The notes beneath the pieces are model-generated. The model did not search any database. It was given only the letters and a program-made list of their open reading frames with translations, and had not been told where the DNA came from. The position numbers and the translations under genes were made by a program. Shown one piece after another: positions 54,170 to 62,466 of a stretch of 64,000 nt of DNA; positions within the stretch are counted from its first letter, which is position 1; the number at the start of each line of letters is the position of its first letter. The stretch comes from Sphingomonas sp. (GTDB lineage Bacteria; Pseudomonadota; Alphaproteobacteria; Sphingomonadales; Sphingomonadaceae): positions 496,001-560,000 of the forward strand of contig NZ_JANINP010000007.1 in the NCBI RefSeq assembly GCF_024508665.1. Direction: 5' to 3'.

Positions 54170-57100
54170 ATGGCAACCGCCGCCGCTGCCCCGCGCACGA
54201 CCGCCGAGGCCGACCATGCGCAGGAAAGCGGCGCGGCGCATGCCGCCGCCGCGGCGAAGCGGCTGCACGCGAACGTCAAAGCCAAGACCAAGCCTCTTCG
54301 CGGCAGGCTCGATCACCACCACAGAGGGGCTCGCCACGCCCACGATTCGGTGCACCCGCTGACTCATCCCGAGCGGTCGGCGTTGCTCGCGCGCACGGGC
54401 ATCCAGCCGGCGCTACTGATCTCGCAGCCTGGCGACGCCGCCGAGGCGGAGGCCGATCGCGTCGCCGATCGCGTCGTCGCAATGAAGGATCCACCGGCCG
54501 CCCCGGCGCGGGCGTTGCGGGGCGATCTCCAGCGCAGCCCGCTCGTCGTCCAGCGCGCCCCGGCGCGCGCGTCGGCACCGCCCATGCCACAACCGGCCGC
54601 CGAGAATGTCGCCGACGCGGCCACCGAGACGGCGGTCAAGGCCGAACTGTCGGGCGGCGCGCCGATGGCGGCGGATGTCGCCGGCTTCTTCGGCCGCCGG
54701 TTCGGGGCGAATTTCGGCGATGTCCGCATCCATACCGACGACAAGGCGGCCAACCTCGCCACCCGGCTCGGCGCCCGCGCATTCACCTATGGCCGCCACA
54801 TCTTCTTCAATGGCGGCCAATACAATCCCGACAGCGAGGACGGCACCAAGCTGATCGCGCACGAACTGGCGCACACTATCCAGCAATCGGCGGTGATCCA
54901 GCTCAAGGAGGATGCGGCGGCACCGCCGCGCGTCACGTCGCGCTCGGCGCCCCAGGCGCAGCGCGGGATCGTCTCGCGCGCACTCAACTGGATCGCCGAT
55001 AAGGCCAATTACATCCCCGGCTTCCGCCTGTTCACCATCGTCATCGGAGTCAACCCGATCAACATGGCGACGGTGGAGCGATCGGGCGCCAACATCCTGC
55101 GCGCATTGATCGAGTTCATCCCCGGCGGCGGCCTGATCGTCGATGCCCTCAACAATCACGGCATCTTCGAAAAGGGCGGCAAGTTCATCGAGGATCAGTT
55201 CCGTTCGTTGGGCATGGTCGGCGCGGCGTTCCGCGATGCGCTGATGGAGTTCATCGATTCGCTGAGCTGGAGCGACGTCTTCCATCTCGGCGACGTGTGG
55301 GACCGCGCCAAGCGCATCTTTACCGCGCCGGTCGACAAGCTGATCTCGTTCGGCAAGGGCCTGGTCGTCGGCATCGCCGAGATCGTCAAGGACGCCATCC
55401 TGAAGCCGCTCGGCCGCTACGCGGCAAGCATCATCCCGAAATTCGACATGCTCGCGGGCGTGTTCGGCAAGAACCCGATTTCCGGCGAAAGCGTATCGCC
55501 AGCCAATGCGCTGATCGGCGGCTTCATGACGCTGATCGGGCAGCAGGAGATCTGGGAGAACATCCAGAAATCGGGCGCGGTCGGCAAGGCGTGGAACTGG
55601 TTCAAGGGCGCGCTGTCGGGGGCGCTGGCGCTGGTCAAGACGATCCCCGATCGCTTCATCTCGACGCTCAAGAGCCTGACGATCTTCGACATCGTCACGA
55701 TCGTCGGTGCCTGGGGCAAGTTCGCCAAATTGTTCGTCGGGTTCGTCGTCGATTTCGGGGGCTGGGCGCTCAAGCAGGTGCTCAAGCTGCTCGAGATCAT
55801 CCTTGAGGTCGTGGCGCCGAGCGTCATCCCTTACCTCAAGAAGGCCGGCGCCGCCTTCAACACCATCATCAAGGCGCCGGGCCGATTCATCGGCTTCCTA
55901 GTCAAGGCCGGCAAGGCCGGTTTCAACATGTTCAAGACCAATATCCTTGCGCATCTCCAGCGCGGGATACTCGACTGGCTGCTCGGCTCGCTGGCGGGTG
56001 CCAATCTCTATATCCCCAAGAGCTTCGCGCTGCTCGAACTGCTCAAATTCGGGCTCTCGGTGATCGGTGCGACATGGGAGAACGTCCGCGCGAAGCTGGT
56101 CGCGGCGACCAACGAGACTACGGTCAAGGTGCTCGAGACCACCTTCGATCTCGTCAGGACCCTGGTCACCGAAGGACCGGCCGCGGCCTGGCAGCAGCTG
56201 CTCGAAACCCTATCCAACCTCAAGTCGATGGTGATGGATGCGATCATCGATTACGTGAAGGGCAAGGTGATCGAGATCGCCATCGAGAAAGTGCTCTCGT
56301 TCCTCACTCCCGCCGGCGCCTTCATCCAGGCACTGCTCGCGATCTATCGCACGATCACCTTCATCGTCGGCAAGCTTCAGCAGATCGGCGCTGTCGTGGC
56401 AGCGCTGATCGACGGGATCGCCGCGATCGCCGCGGGCAATATCGGCCCGGCCTCGGCCAAGGTCGAAAGCGTGCTGGCGCGCGGGCTCAGCCTGGCAATC
56501 AACTTCCTCGCCAACTTCGCCGGGCTGGGCAACGTCAGCAAGAAGGTCATCGAGATCATCAACAAGATCCGGAAGCCGGTCGACAATGCGCTCGATAAAC
56601 TGGTGACCTGGATCGTTGCGAAGGCGAAGGCGCTCGGCAAGATGTTGATCGGCAGCGACAACAAGCCGGTGCCCCCTGCGCAGAAGGACACGCCTGGCGA
56701 TGGCGAGCTCGGAGAATCGGTGGCGTTCGAGGCCGGCGAGGAATCGCACCGACTGTGGATCAAGCAGAGCGGCGAAAGCGCGCATATCATGCTTGCCAGC
56801 ACGCCCAAGCTACTCACTGCCCATCTGAGCGACTTTTCGGGCAAGGCAGCGAAGCTCAAGGATGCCGATACCAAGAAGAAGGTCACCGCTGCCATCGGCT
56901 TCGTTTCGCCGATCGCCACGCAGATCGAGGCTGACGCAAAGACGGCCGCGAGCAAGAAGATCGGTGCGCCCGATCGCGACAAGCTCGACAAGAAGATCGA
57001 GGTCAACGAAAAGAAGATCCGGCCCCAGCTGAAGGTCATTCTCGATGGGCTAGGCGTCAACGTCCCGGACAAGATCACGCAGATTCCCTGCACTTTCATC

Positions 57101-57733
57101 CGGGGTACCGGCGCAGCGCTCCCGGCCAATGCCGGCGAATATACGCGGCAGCTCACACGCCAGCAGAACCAGATCAATGCCATGAGTGTCCACATCTGGA
57201 TGGAGCGCCGGCGGCAGTTCGCGGTCTTCAGCAAGCAGAAGGATCGCAAGTCGCTCGATGACAACGCGCGCAAGGCGGTGCGCGCGCGGATCACCAGCGC
57301 CATTGCCGAGCGGCTGACCTATCCGATCAACGAGCCGGCCACGACGCCCGCCGTCCGCAAGGTCGCCAAGATCGAAGGCGCGCAGATGATCGTGGATGCG
57401 ATCTGGGCTGGCGTCGCATCGAGCACGCGGTACAAGGGTCTTTCCGCTGGAACGGCACTTGCCAAGGCCGCCGACGGCATGAAAGGCAAGGCTGTGCTGC
57501 ACGAGCCCGATAAGGTCGCTGGCGGCCGCTATGATGAGATTCAGGACATCGGCTCGGGCGTCGTGAACAGCGATATCGGCGCAAATTGGGGCGGCGTATC
57601 GTTCGAACCCGCAACGGCCGGGCGTATCAACATTCCCAACATGGTCGAACAAAAGATCAAAGCTGAAATGAAGTCGAAAAAGGTCACGCAAGCGTTGTGG
57701 CGGGCGGTCAAGATGGACCTTCTGCTCCAGTAA
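54170..57733 (+). CDS. eCIS core (DUF4157) effector with Ntox15/Tde-like C-terminal DNase domain
   Basis: A 1187-residue candidate effector. Residues about 160-240 form the eCIS core (DUF4157) domain: VAGFFGRRFGANFGDVRIHT, ARAFTYGRHIFFNGGQYNPD and LIAHELAHTIQQ with His231-Glu232-x2-His235, a zinc-peptidase-like HExxH. Residues about 265-830 are a long series of hydrophobic and amphipathic helices. The C-terminal 200 residues carry LTRQQNQINAMSVHIWMERR and VLHEPDKVAGGRYDEI (His1111-x2-Asp1114), then VVNSDIGANW. These match the Ntox15 (Toxin_43) layout of the T6SS DNases Tde1/Tde2, whose HxxD is essential. No signal peptide. A cognate immunity-like gene follows after 16 nt. Confidence 0.85.
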   Translation: MATAAAAPRTTAEADHAQESGAAHAAAAAKRLHANVKAKTKPLRGRLDHHHRGARHAHDSVHPLTHPERSALLARTGIQPALLISQPGDAAEAEADRVADRVVAMKDPPAAPARALRGDLQRSPLVVQRAPARASAPPMPQPAAENVADAATETAVKAELSGGAPMAADVAGFFGRRFGANFGDVRIHTDDKAANLATRLGARAFTYGRHIFFNGGQYNPDSEDGTKLIAHELAHTIQQSAVIQLKEDAAAPPRVTSRSAPQAQRGIVSRALNWIADKANYIPGFRLFTIVIGVNPINMATVERSGANILRALIEFIPGGGLIVDALNNHGIFEKGGKFIEDQFRSLGMVGAAFRDALMEFIDSLSWSDVFHLGDVWDRAKRIFTAPVDKLISFGKGLVVGIAEIVKDAILKPLGRYAASIIPKFDMLAGVFGKNPISGESVSPANALIGGFMTLIGQQEIWENIQKSGAVGKAWNWFKGALSGALALVKTIPDRFISTLKSLTIFDIVTIVGAWGKFAKLFVGFVVDFGGWALKQVLKLLEIILEVVAPSVIPYLKKAGAAFNTIIKAPGRFIGFLVKAGKAGFNMFKTNILAHLQRGILDWLLGSLAGANLYIPKSFALLELLKFGLSVIGATWENVRAKLVAATNETTVKVLETTFDLVRTLVTEGPAAAWQQLLETLSNLKSMVMDAIIDYVKGKVIEIAIEKVLSFLTPAGAFIQALLAIYRTITFIVGKLQQIGAVVAALIDGIAAIAAGNIGPASAKVESVLARGLSLAINFLANFAGLGNVSKKVIEIINKIRKPVDNALDKLVTWIVAKAKALGKMLIGSDNKPVPPAQKDTPGDGELGESVAFEAGEESHRLWIKQSGESAHIMLASTPKLLTAHLSDFSGKAAKLKDADTKKKVTAAIGFVSPIATQIEADAKTAASKKIGAPDRDKLDKKIEVNEKKIRPQLKVILDGLGVNVPDKITQIPCTFIRGTGAALPANAGEYTRQLTRQQNQINAMSVHIWMERRRQFAVFSKQKDRKSLDDNARKAVRARITSAIAERLTYPINEPATTPAVRKVAKIEGAQMIVDAIWAGVASSTRYKGLSAGTALAKAADGMKGKAVLHEPDKVAGGRYDEIQDIGSGVVNSDIGANWGGVSFEPATAGRINIPNMVEQKIKAEMKSKKVTQALWRAVKMDLLLQ

Positions 57734-57749
57734 TGAACAAGAGGTGCCG

Positions 57750-58331
57750 ATGTCCTCCAAAGCCGCGATCAAGTTCCGCAAGAAGCACAAGGCCGATCCG
57801 GCCTATCGGCCCTTTACCGACGAAGACCGCATGCGTCTCGCCGGCCGGTTGTCCGAAGCGATGCTCGCGTTGCTCGATGCAGATGGCTGGTGTTCGTATG
57901 ACGGACAGGTGATCTGGTTGTGCGATCCCGATGATTGGGTGGAAGTAGGCAAAGAATGGCTACCGCGAGGACGCAAGGCGACCGATGTGATCGTGCGTTC
58001 GGCGTTCGGCGATCTCATCGGTTGGGACGGCGAGCAGTTCTGGCTGGTCCTTCCGCACGATTTGGCCCGCATCAGCCAGACCGCGGATCCGGAATGGCTG
58101 TTTGGCGTCGAGTTCGAGAATCCCGATTTCCACTTCAACGCCGATCTGTCGAAGGAAACGAAGGCAGCGCGCAAGGCTTGCGGCGATCTCGAATGGACCC
58201 AGATGTTCAACTTTGCGCCAGCGCTCGCGCTCGGCGGAGATCGTAACCTGTCGCAGATCGCGAAGGAAGACGCGCGTGTCGCGCTCGACATTCTCCACCA
58301 ATTGGGGGCCATCCAATCGATCGAAATTTAG
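57750..58331 (+). CDS. Immunity-like protein (GAD-like / Tdi1-type)
   Basis: A 193-residue protein. AFGDLIGWDGEQFWLVLPHD (86-105) and FAPALALGGDRNLSQIAKED (155-174), followed by ALDILHQLGAI, match the two conserved parts of the GAD-like/T6SS Tdi1 (formerly DUF1851) family. These proteins neutralise Ntox15-type DNases. The ATG at 57750 is used because GAGG lies 5 nt before it. It directly follows the toxin gene and ends the operon. No signal peptide: it should act in the cytoplasm, where the DNase would act. Assigned from motif pattern; a database search would be decisive. Confidence 0.78.
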   Translation: MSSKAAIKFRKKHKADPAYRPFTDEDRMRLAGRLSEAMLALLDADGWCSYDGQVIWLCDPDDWVEVGKEWLPRGRKATDVIVRSAFGDLIGWDGEQFWLVLPHDLARISQTADPEWLFGVEFENPDFHFNADLSKETKAARKACGDLEWTQMFNFAPALALGGDRNLSQIAKEDARVALDILHQLGAIQSIEI

Positions 58332-58730
58332 CAGACCGGCACTGAGTCACGCGGACAAGCTGCGAAAGAAGGCGTCGGCGGCATGGGGGCCTTGCTGTAG
58401 ATTAGTCGCAGCCTCCGTTGCAGTAGCAATCGATAATGCGTTCGCGTCAGCCTCGCACGCCCGCAGACAGATTTTCGCGCCCGGTCCTCGAGTCGGCCAA
58501 ACCATCTGCCATGGGTGAGCCGTCGCCGTTCTAGATCAAATACCTACCGCGCTTGACGATTGCAGGTTGCAGGCAATCCGCGAGAGCGTGCGTTGGGATG
58601 AATGCCGTTCGCGAGCCGCTCTTGGCGCCGATCTGGATCGACCGACGGCAAAGCGTCTGCCAATTGCCGTTCGAGCGGTGCTCGGATCAGCCTGAAATGC
58701 AGCCGCTCGAAAGGTTGTACTTCGGCCTAA
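58332..58730. other. Intergenic stretch after the eCIS operon, no gene seen
   Basis: About 400 bases between the immunity gene and the SDR remnant. Short frames occur on both strands but none is protein-like. I saw no convincing terminator for the eCIS operon, no tRNA, and no repeat or recombination site. Confidence 0.45.
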
Positions 58731-59105
58731 AGCGATAGTGGGAATGATTCCGCCTTCGGTACGGCGCGGCACGGTGGTTGCTGCTGCAAGGGAACTGGCG
58801 AGAAAGGCTACCATCGCGCCGATTTCATCCGCCTCGATGAAGCGGCGGATGAAGGGAAGCGGTCGCACCTTTTCGAAGACAGGTGTTCCGCTCCCGCGTC
58901 CGAGTGGCTACCCGCAACACGCTCTTGACGAAATCGACGATGCTTTTCGGATCGGGTGCCGGGGCATCACCAAATTGACGGTCACGCCGGCGCCTTTGGC
59001 CTGGGCGGCTAAGCCTCGGGCGATTGCAAGCTGGGCCGTTTTGGTCATGCCGCGGTGGATCATTTCCTCGGGAATGGCGAGGCTGCTTGAGAGGGCGTCG
59101 TTGAT
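58731..59105 (-). pseudogene. Decayed short-chain dehydrogenase/reductase (SDR)
   Basis: On the minus strand three frames together give an SDR C-terminal half. [20 protein letters not shown] and [11 protein letters not shown] (59075-58960) match the active-site helix of an SDR, then [14 protein letters not shown] in a second frame, then RPLPFIRRFIEADEIGAMVA and EGGIIPTIA in a third (58868-58731). Functional relatives read EMIHYGMTKTAQ; here the catalytic Tyr of the Y-x3-K motif is Arg. The N-terminal half with the cofactor site is missing. Two frameshifts, a lost catalytic residue and truncation show it is dead. It lies between the eCIS operon and tRNA-Glu. Confidence 0.72.
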
Positions 59106-59233
59106 GCAGGCGGCGCCCGACGCGACCACAACCGCACTCAGGAGAAGCCGCCCACTGCTGTGTCGGAACTGGCGGCGCCGTCCGGCGACATCGTCGTCGT
59201 TATTGCGCAAATCAATGCGATAAATCGCTTGAT

Positions 59234-59308
59234 TGGTGACCCCTACGGGAATCGAACCCGTGTTTCAGCCGTGAAAGGGCCGCGTCCTAACCGCTAGACG
59301 AAGGGGCC
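59234..59308 (-). tRNA. tRNA-Glu (anticodon TTC)
   Basis: The minus strand from 59308 gives a full cloverleaf: acceptor GGCCCCT pairing with AGGGGTC, D-arm with GTCTAGCGGTTAGGAC, anticodon arm CGGCC-CTTTCAC-GGCTG with anticodon TTC, and T-arm GGGTTCGAATCCC. The discriminator is A and CCA is encoded (59236-59234). The body without CCA is 59237-59308. It is not next to other tRNAs. Confidence 0.96.
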
Positions 59309-59329
59309 GAGCGTGTCGGCGCGGGGGAG

Positions 59330-59358
59330 CGGTTAGGGAAAGCGAGGCCTTCGGTCAA
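59330..59358 (-). promoter_or_regulatory. Likely promoter of tRNA-Glu
   Basis: On the minus strand TTGACC (59358-59353) and TAACCG (59335-59330) are 17 nt apart, about 20 nt before the tRNA 5' end. The -35 is near-perfect, the -10 is weak, as is often the case for alphaproteobacterial stable-RNA promoters. Assigned by position and spacing. Confidence 0.5.
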
Positions 59359-59380
59359 GCGTTGTGCGCGTTTGCCGTGT

Positions 59381-61135
59381 TCAATCCGCCCAGGCGGCAT
59401 CATCGAGATGCAGTTCGGCGGCGGGACGCGACCCCCAATCGTCGACCTTGGGGCGGCCGGCGAGCCATAATTTCCGATCCCGCGGCGCCTGTAGCAGCGT
59501 CTGGCCGAGCAACGTGTCGGCGGAGCGGAACGCCATGGCCTTCAGGCTGCGGCCGTCATCGCCGGCGACGATGGCACGGACATGGCCATTGCCGACGACG
59601 TCGACACGGACGATTCGGAATGGCCCCGCCGCAACGCGCGGCGCGGGCCAGCCCATACCATAAGGGCCGCCCGCCTCCATCGTCTCGCACAGGTCTGGAG
59701 TCACCCCGCCCGGCGCGAGAAGGGCGTCGACCAGCAAGGCACGATCTTCGCGCGCATTGGCAACTGCCGCAGCGAGGCGCTCTTCCAGGAATGCGGCGAA
59801 TTCGGGGATACGATCGACGTCGATCGTCAGCCCGGCCGCCATGGCATGACCACCGCCGGCGACGAGCAGACCCATCTCCTTCGCGGCCAGAACGACGGCG
59901 CCGAGATCGACACCGGTAATCGACCGGCCAGATCCCTTACCCGTGCCGCTATCATCGATGGCGATGACGATTGCCGGAATGCCAAGCTTCTCCTTGAGCC
60001 GCCCAGCAACAATGCCGATCACGCCGGGATGCCAGCCCCGGCCAGCGACCACCGCGACGGCGCTCCCATGCGGCAGCAGTTCTGCTTGTTCCTGAACCAT
60101 GGCCTCGATCGCGCGACGCTCTTCATTGAGCCGGTCGAGTTCGGCGGCGATGCTGCGCGCTTCGTTCACGTCCTCGGTAGTGAGCAGCCGCACGCCGAGA
60201 TCGGCGCGGCCGACGCGGCCACCCGCGTTGATTCGCGGCCCCAGCGCAAAGCCGAGATCGCTGCACGTCGGCGCACGCGTCAGCCGGGATGCTTCGACCA
60301 GCGCTGCCAGGCCGATATTGCCACGCTGCGCCATAACCTTCAGGCCTTGCGCGACGAACGCGCGATTGAGGCCCTTTAGCTGTGCGACATCGGCGACCGT
60401 GCCGAGCGCGACCAGGTCGAGCAGGTCGAGCAATTTCGGCTCGGCCCTCGGGGCGAAAAAGCCGCGTCCGCGCAACTCGCGCAGCAAAGCAGCCCCGAGC
60501 AGAAAGGCGACTCCAACCGCCGCGAGGTGGCCATGGGCGGCGCCGTCGCCTTCATCGAGCCGATTGGGATTCACCAGGGCGTGCGCATGGGGCAAAGCGG
60601 CGGCGCATTTATGATGATCGACGACGATGACGTCGACTCCGGCATCGCGCGCCATATCAAGCGCTTCGAACGCCTGCGCGCCGCAATCGACCGTGACGAT
60701 CAGCGTGGCGCCGCCACTGGCGATCCGCACCAAGGCTTCACCCGATGGGCCATATCCCTCCATCAGCCGGTCGGGGATATAGACTTGCGGTGCGAGCCCC
60801 AGATCGCGCAGCAAGCGGATCATCAATGCCGCAGACGTCGCGCCGTCGACGTCATAGTCGCCGAATATCGTGATCTGCTCACCGGACTGGACGGCGTCGG
60901 CTAAGCGGCGGGCGGCCTTGTCCATGTCGTTGAAAATCGACGGATCCGGCATGAAACCCCGGATGCTCGGCGTTCGATTGGCCTGGAGCGCATCGCGTCC
61001 CACGCCACGCGCGAGCAGCAACTGGGTCACCATATCATCGGGTTGGAAGCCCGCATCGCGGGCGTCGGCTGCCAGCGCCCGCCAACGCCAGGCCTGGCCG
61101 AGAAACGATCGGGTGATGCCGGCGACATTGTCCAT
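59381..61135 (-). CDS. recJ: Single-stranded-DNA-specific exonuclease RecJ
   Basis: A 584-residue DHH-family 5'-3' single-strand exonuclease used in recombination and mismatch repair. Motif I is FGDYDVDGATSAALM, then VDCGAQAFEALDMA and VIVVDHHKCAAALPHAHALV with the DHH motif, and VNPNR. The DHHA1 domain has GWHPGVIGIVAGRLKEKLGI, then GSGRSITGVDLG and VAGGGHAMAAGLTID. The C-terminal OB-type region completes the usual length. It stands alone on the minus strand, downstream of a small Cys-containing gene and upstream of tRNA-Glu. Confidence 0.94.
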   Translation of the reverse strand: MDNVAGITRSFLGQAWRWRALAADARDAGFQPDDMVTQLLLARGVGRDALQANRTPSIRGFMPDPSIFNDMDKAARRLADAVQSGEQITIFGDYDVDGATSAALMIRLLRDLGLAPQVYIPDRLMEGYGPSGEALVRIASGGATLIVTVDCGAQAFEALDMARDAGVDVIVVDHHKCAAALPHAHALVNPNRLDEGDGAAHGHLAAVGVAFLLGAALLRELRGRGFFAPRAEPKLLDLLDLVALGTVADVAQLKGLNRAFVAQGLKVMAQRGNIGLAALVEASRLTRAPTCSDLGFALGPRINAGGRVGRADLGVRLLTTEDVNEARSIAAELDRLNEERRAIEAMVQEQAELLPHGSAVAVVAGRGWHPGVIGIVAGRLKEKLGIPAIVIAIDDSGTGKGSGRSITGVDLGAVVLAAKEMGLLVAGGGHAMAAGLTIDVDRIPEFAAFLEERLAAAVANAREDRALLVDALLAPGGVTPDLCETMEAGGPYGMGWPAPRVAAGPFRIVRVDVVGNGHVRAIVAGDDGRSLKAMAFRSADTLLGQTLLQAPRDRKLWLAGRPKVDDWGSRPAAELHLDDAAWAD

Positions 61136-61288
61136 CGCCGCTCGTTTAGCCGCGCCCGCTCGGCTACGCTAGGCGGCTCTCGGCGCGTTTAGCGTCACCC
61201 CAAAATGGATACCGGCCATCCACGAAAGCCGATGCGGCCGCGAATACCGGGGGCACATTCCCGAGTCAGAGATCGACCTCGTGAGACC

Positions 61289-61468
61289 TCAAAGTTGGGT
61301 GACGCCGGCATCGCTGCGGCGGCGATCGAGTTTCCAACCCGACAGGGTCCACATCATGGGTCGGCCACAGCCGACGCATTCGCCGATATATCGGCCACCC
61401 TCGGGCCGCGAACTGGCCGGGTCGCGGCGATGCATCCCGACGGCGCATCCGAGCAATTGCATTGACAT
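61289..61468 (-). CDS. Small Cys-containing hypothetical protein
   Basis: A 59-residue frame starting MSMQLLGCAVGMHRRDPASS. It holds GGRYIGECVGCGRPMMWTLS, a C-x2-C pair like half a zinc ribbon. The ATG at 61468 has AAGG 9 nt upstream; a second ATG two codons later is possible. Similar short proteins exist in sphingomonads as far as I recall, but this is a weak memory. Another reading is that it is a chance frame. Confidence 0.45.
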   Translation of the reverse strand: MSMQLLGCAVGMHRRDPASSRPEGGRYIGECVGCGRPMMWTLSGWKLDRRRSDAGVTQL

Positions 61469-61698
61469 TACGCTATACCTTGTCCCGCACGATCCGCTCA
61501 ACGAGTCCGAACCGGCCAAGTTCCCGCACTGCAGCAAACTCGCTCCGCCTCGTGGCGCAAACAGGGCTGTTGGTCGTGGAAAGGGTCAGGCCTCGGCCCG
61601 ACCACCCGTCTTATCCGCGCTCACAGGCGCCAACGGAGGCTACGGGATCAGCGCACGGATCATCGGCGGCGACTAGCGCGCGGGTCCGCGCGGCGGGC

Positions 61699-62382
61699 TC
61701 AATAAACTGCCCAATCGTTCTCGCGGAACCATTTGGTGATGATGTATTTGACGCCCTTCACCACTGGCATGCCCTCGTGCAGCGTCAGCGTGTTGGGGCT
61801 GCCATCCGGGTTCATGTTGTTCCAGGCCAGCAACAGGCCGCGGCGCGGCGCGACGCGCAGGCCAGCTTGCGGGAACCAGGTCGCGCCGCCTTCCTCGACA
61901 TCGTTGAGATAGATCATCGCGGTCCAGGTGCGTTGGCCGCCGGTCCGCTTCATCTCGGCCCAATATTTCTGATTTTCGTGGAAGAAATCGTGATGCGCGC
62001 GGAAATGCTGGCCGGGAGCATAACGCTGCCCCTGCATCGTCTCGCCTTTCGCCGGTGGGATACCGAGTAGATTGGCGATCGAGGTGTCGATCGGCGCGAC
62101 ATCGGGGGAATAACGGTCCATGTCGCAGCTTTCGCTGGTGCGGAACCCGTAATCCTCTCGATCGGCCAGCAACGTCGACGGACGGCGATTGCCGTCGATC
62201 ATCCTGATCAGCATGTCGCACTGCGCAGGCGTGAGGAAGTTCATGTAGTAATAGGCTTGCGCCGCGCCGACCATCGCCGCCTGGACGTTGGGGTTGGCGT
62301 CCAACCGCGCCGCCACTTCGCTACCGACGCGGGCGCGCTCCTTGGATGCGCCGCCCGAGGGATTCTTCTTCCTGCCGAACAT
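61699..62382 (-). CDS. Prolyl 4-hydroxylase-like 2-oxoglutarate/Fe(II) dioxygenase
   Basis: A 227-residue protein with a P4H-type double-stranded beta-helix. The iron site is HFRAHHDFF with His130 and Asp132, plus His202 in TLHEGMPVVKG; Lys212 is the 2-oxoglutarate-binding basic residue. RYAPGQHFRAHHD, AMIYLNDVEEGGATWFPQ and LLLAWNNMNPDGSPN are the P4H family motifs. The frame extends 24 codons upstream over the terminator region, but the ATG at 62382 starts the compact protein. Bacterial members hydroxylate proline in peptides or free amino acids; the substrate here is unknown. Confidence 0.87.
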   Translation of the reverse strand: MFGRKKNPSGGASKERARVGSEVAARLDANPNVQAAMVGAAQAYYYMNFLTPAQCDMLIRMIDGNRRPSTLLADREDYGFRTSESCDMDRYSPDVAPIDTSIANLLGIPPAKGETMQGQRYAPGQHFRAHHDFFHENQKYWAEMKRTGGQRTWTAMIYLNDVEEGGATWFPQAGLRVAPRRGLLLAWNNMNPDGSPNTLTLHEGMPVVKGVKYIITKWFRENDWAVY

Positions 62383-62404
62383 GGCGCGGTTTCTTCTCGC
62401 CTCG

Positions 62405-62446
62405 GGCGAAAAAGGCAAGGGCCCGGGAATAAATCCCCGAGCCCTC
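62405..62446 (-). terminator. Rho-independent terminator after the RcnB-type gene
   Basis: On the minus strand AGGGC (62445-62441) pairs with GCCCT (62422-62418), the inner stem continues with CGGGG/CCCGG-type pairs around a short A/T loop, and five T (62413-62409) follow shortly after. It lies about 20 nt after the stop at 62467 and before the P4H start, so it separates the two genes. Confidence 0.65.
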
Positions 62447-62466
62447 GTCCCCACGTGACGATCGTC

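Noticed and set aside
54170..57733. Toxin as a type VI secretion effector
   Set aside because: Its C-terminus resembles T6SS Tde toxins, but the protein has an eCIS core domain, sits in an eCIS operon, and no T6SS membrane-complex genes are in the window.
58738..59223. 161-codon plus-strand frame near the tRNA-Glu
   Set aside because: It is antisense to a clear SDR remnant and has no domain of its own.
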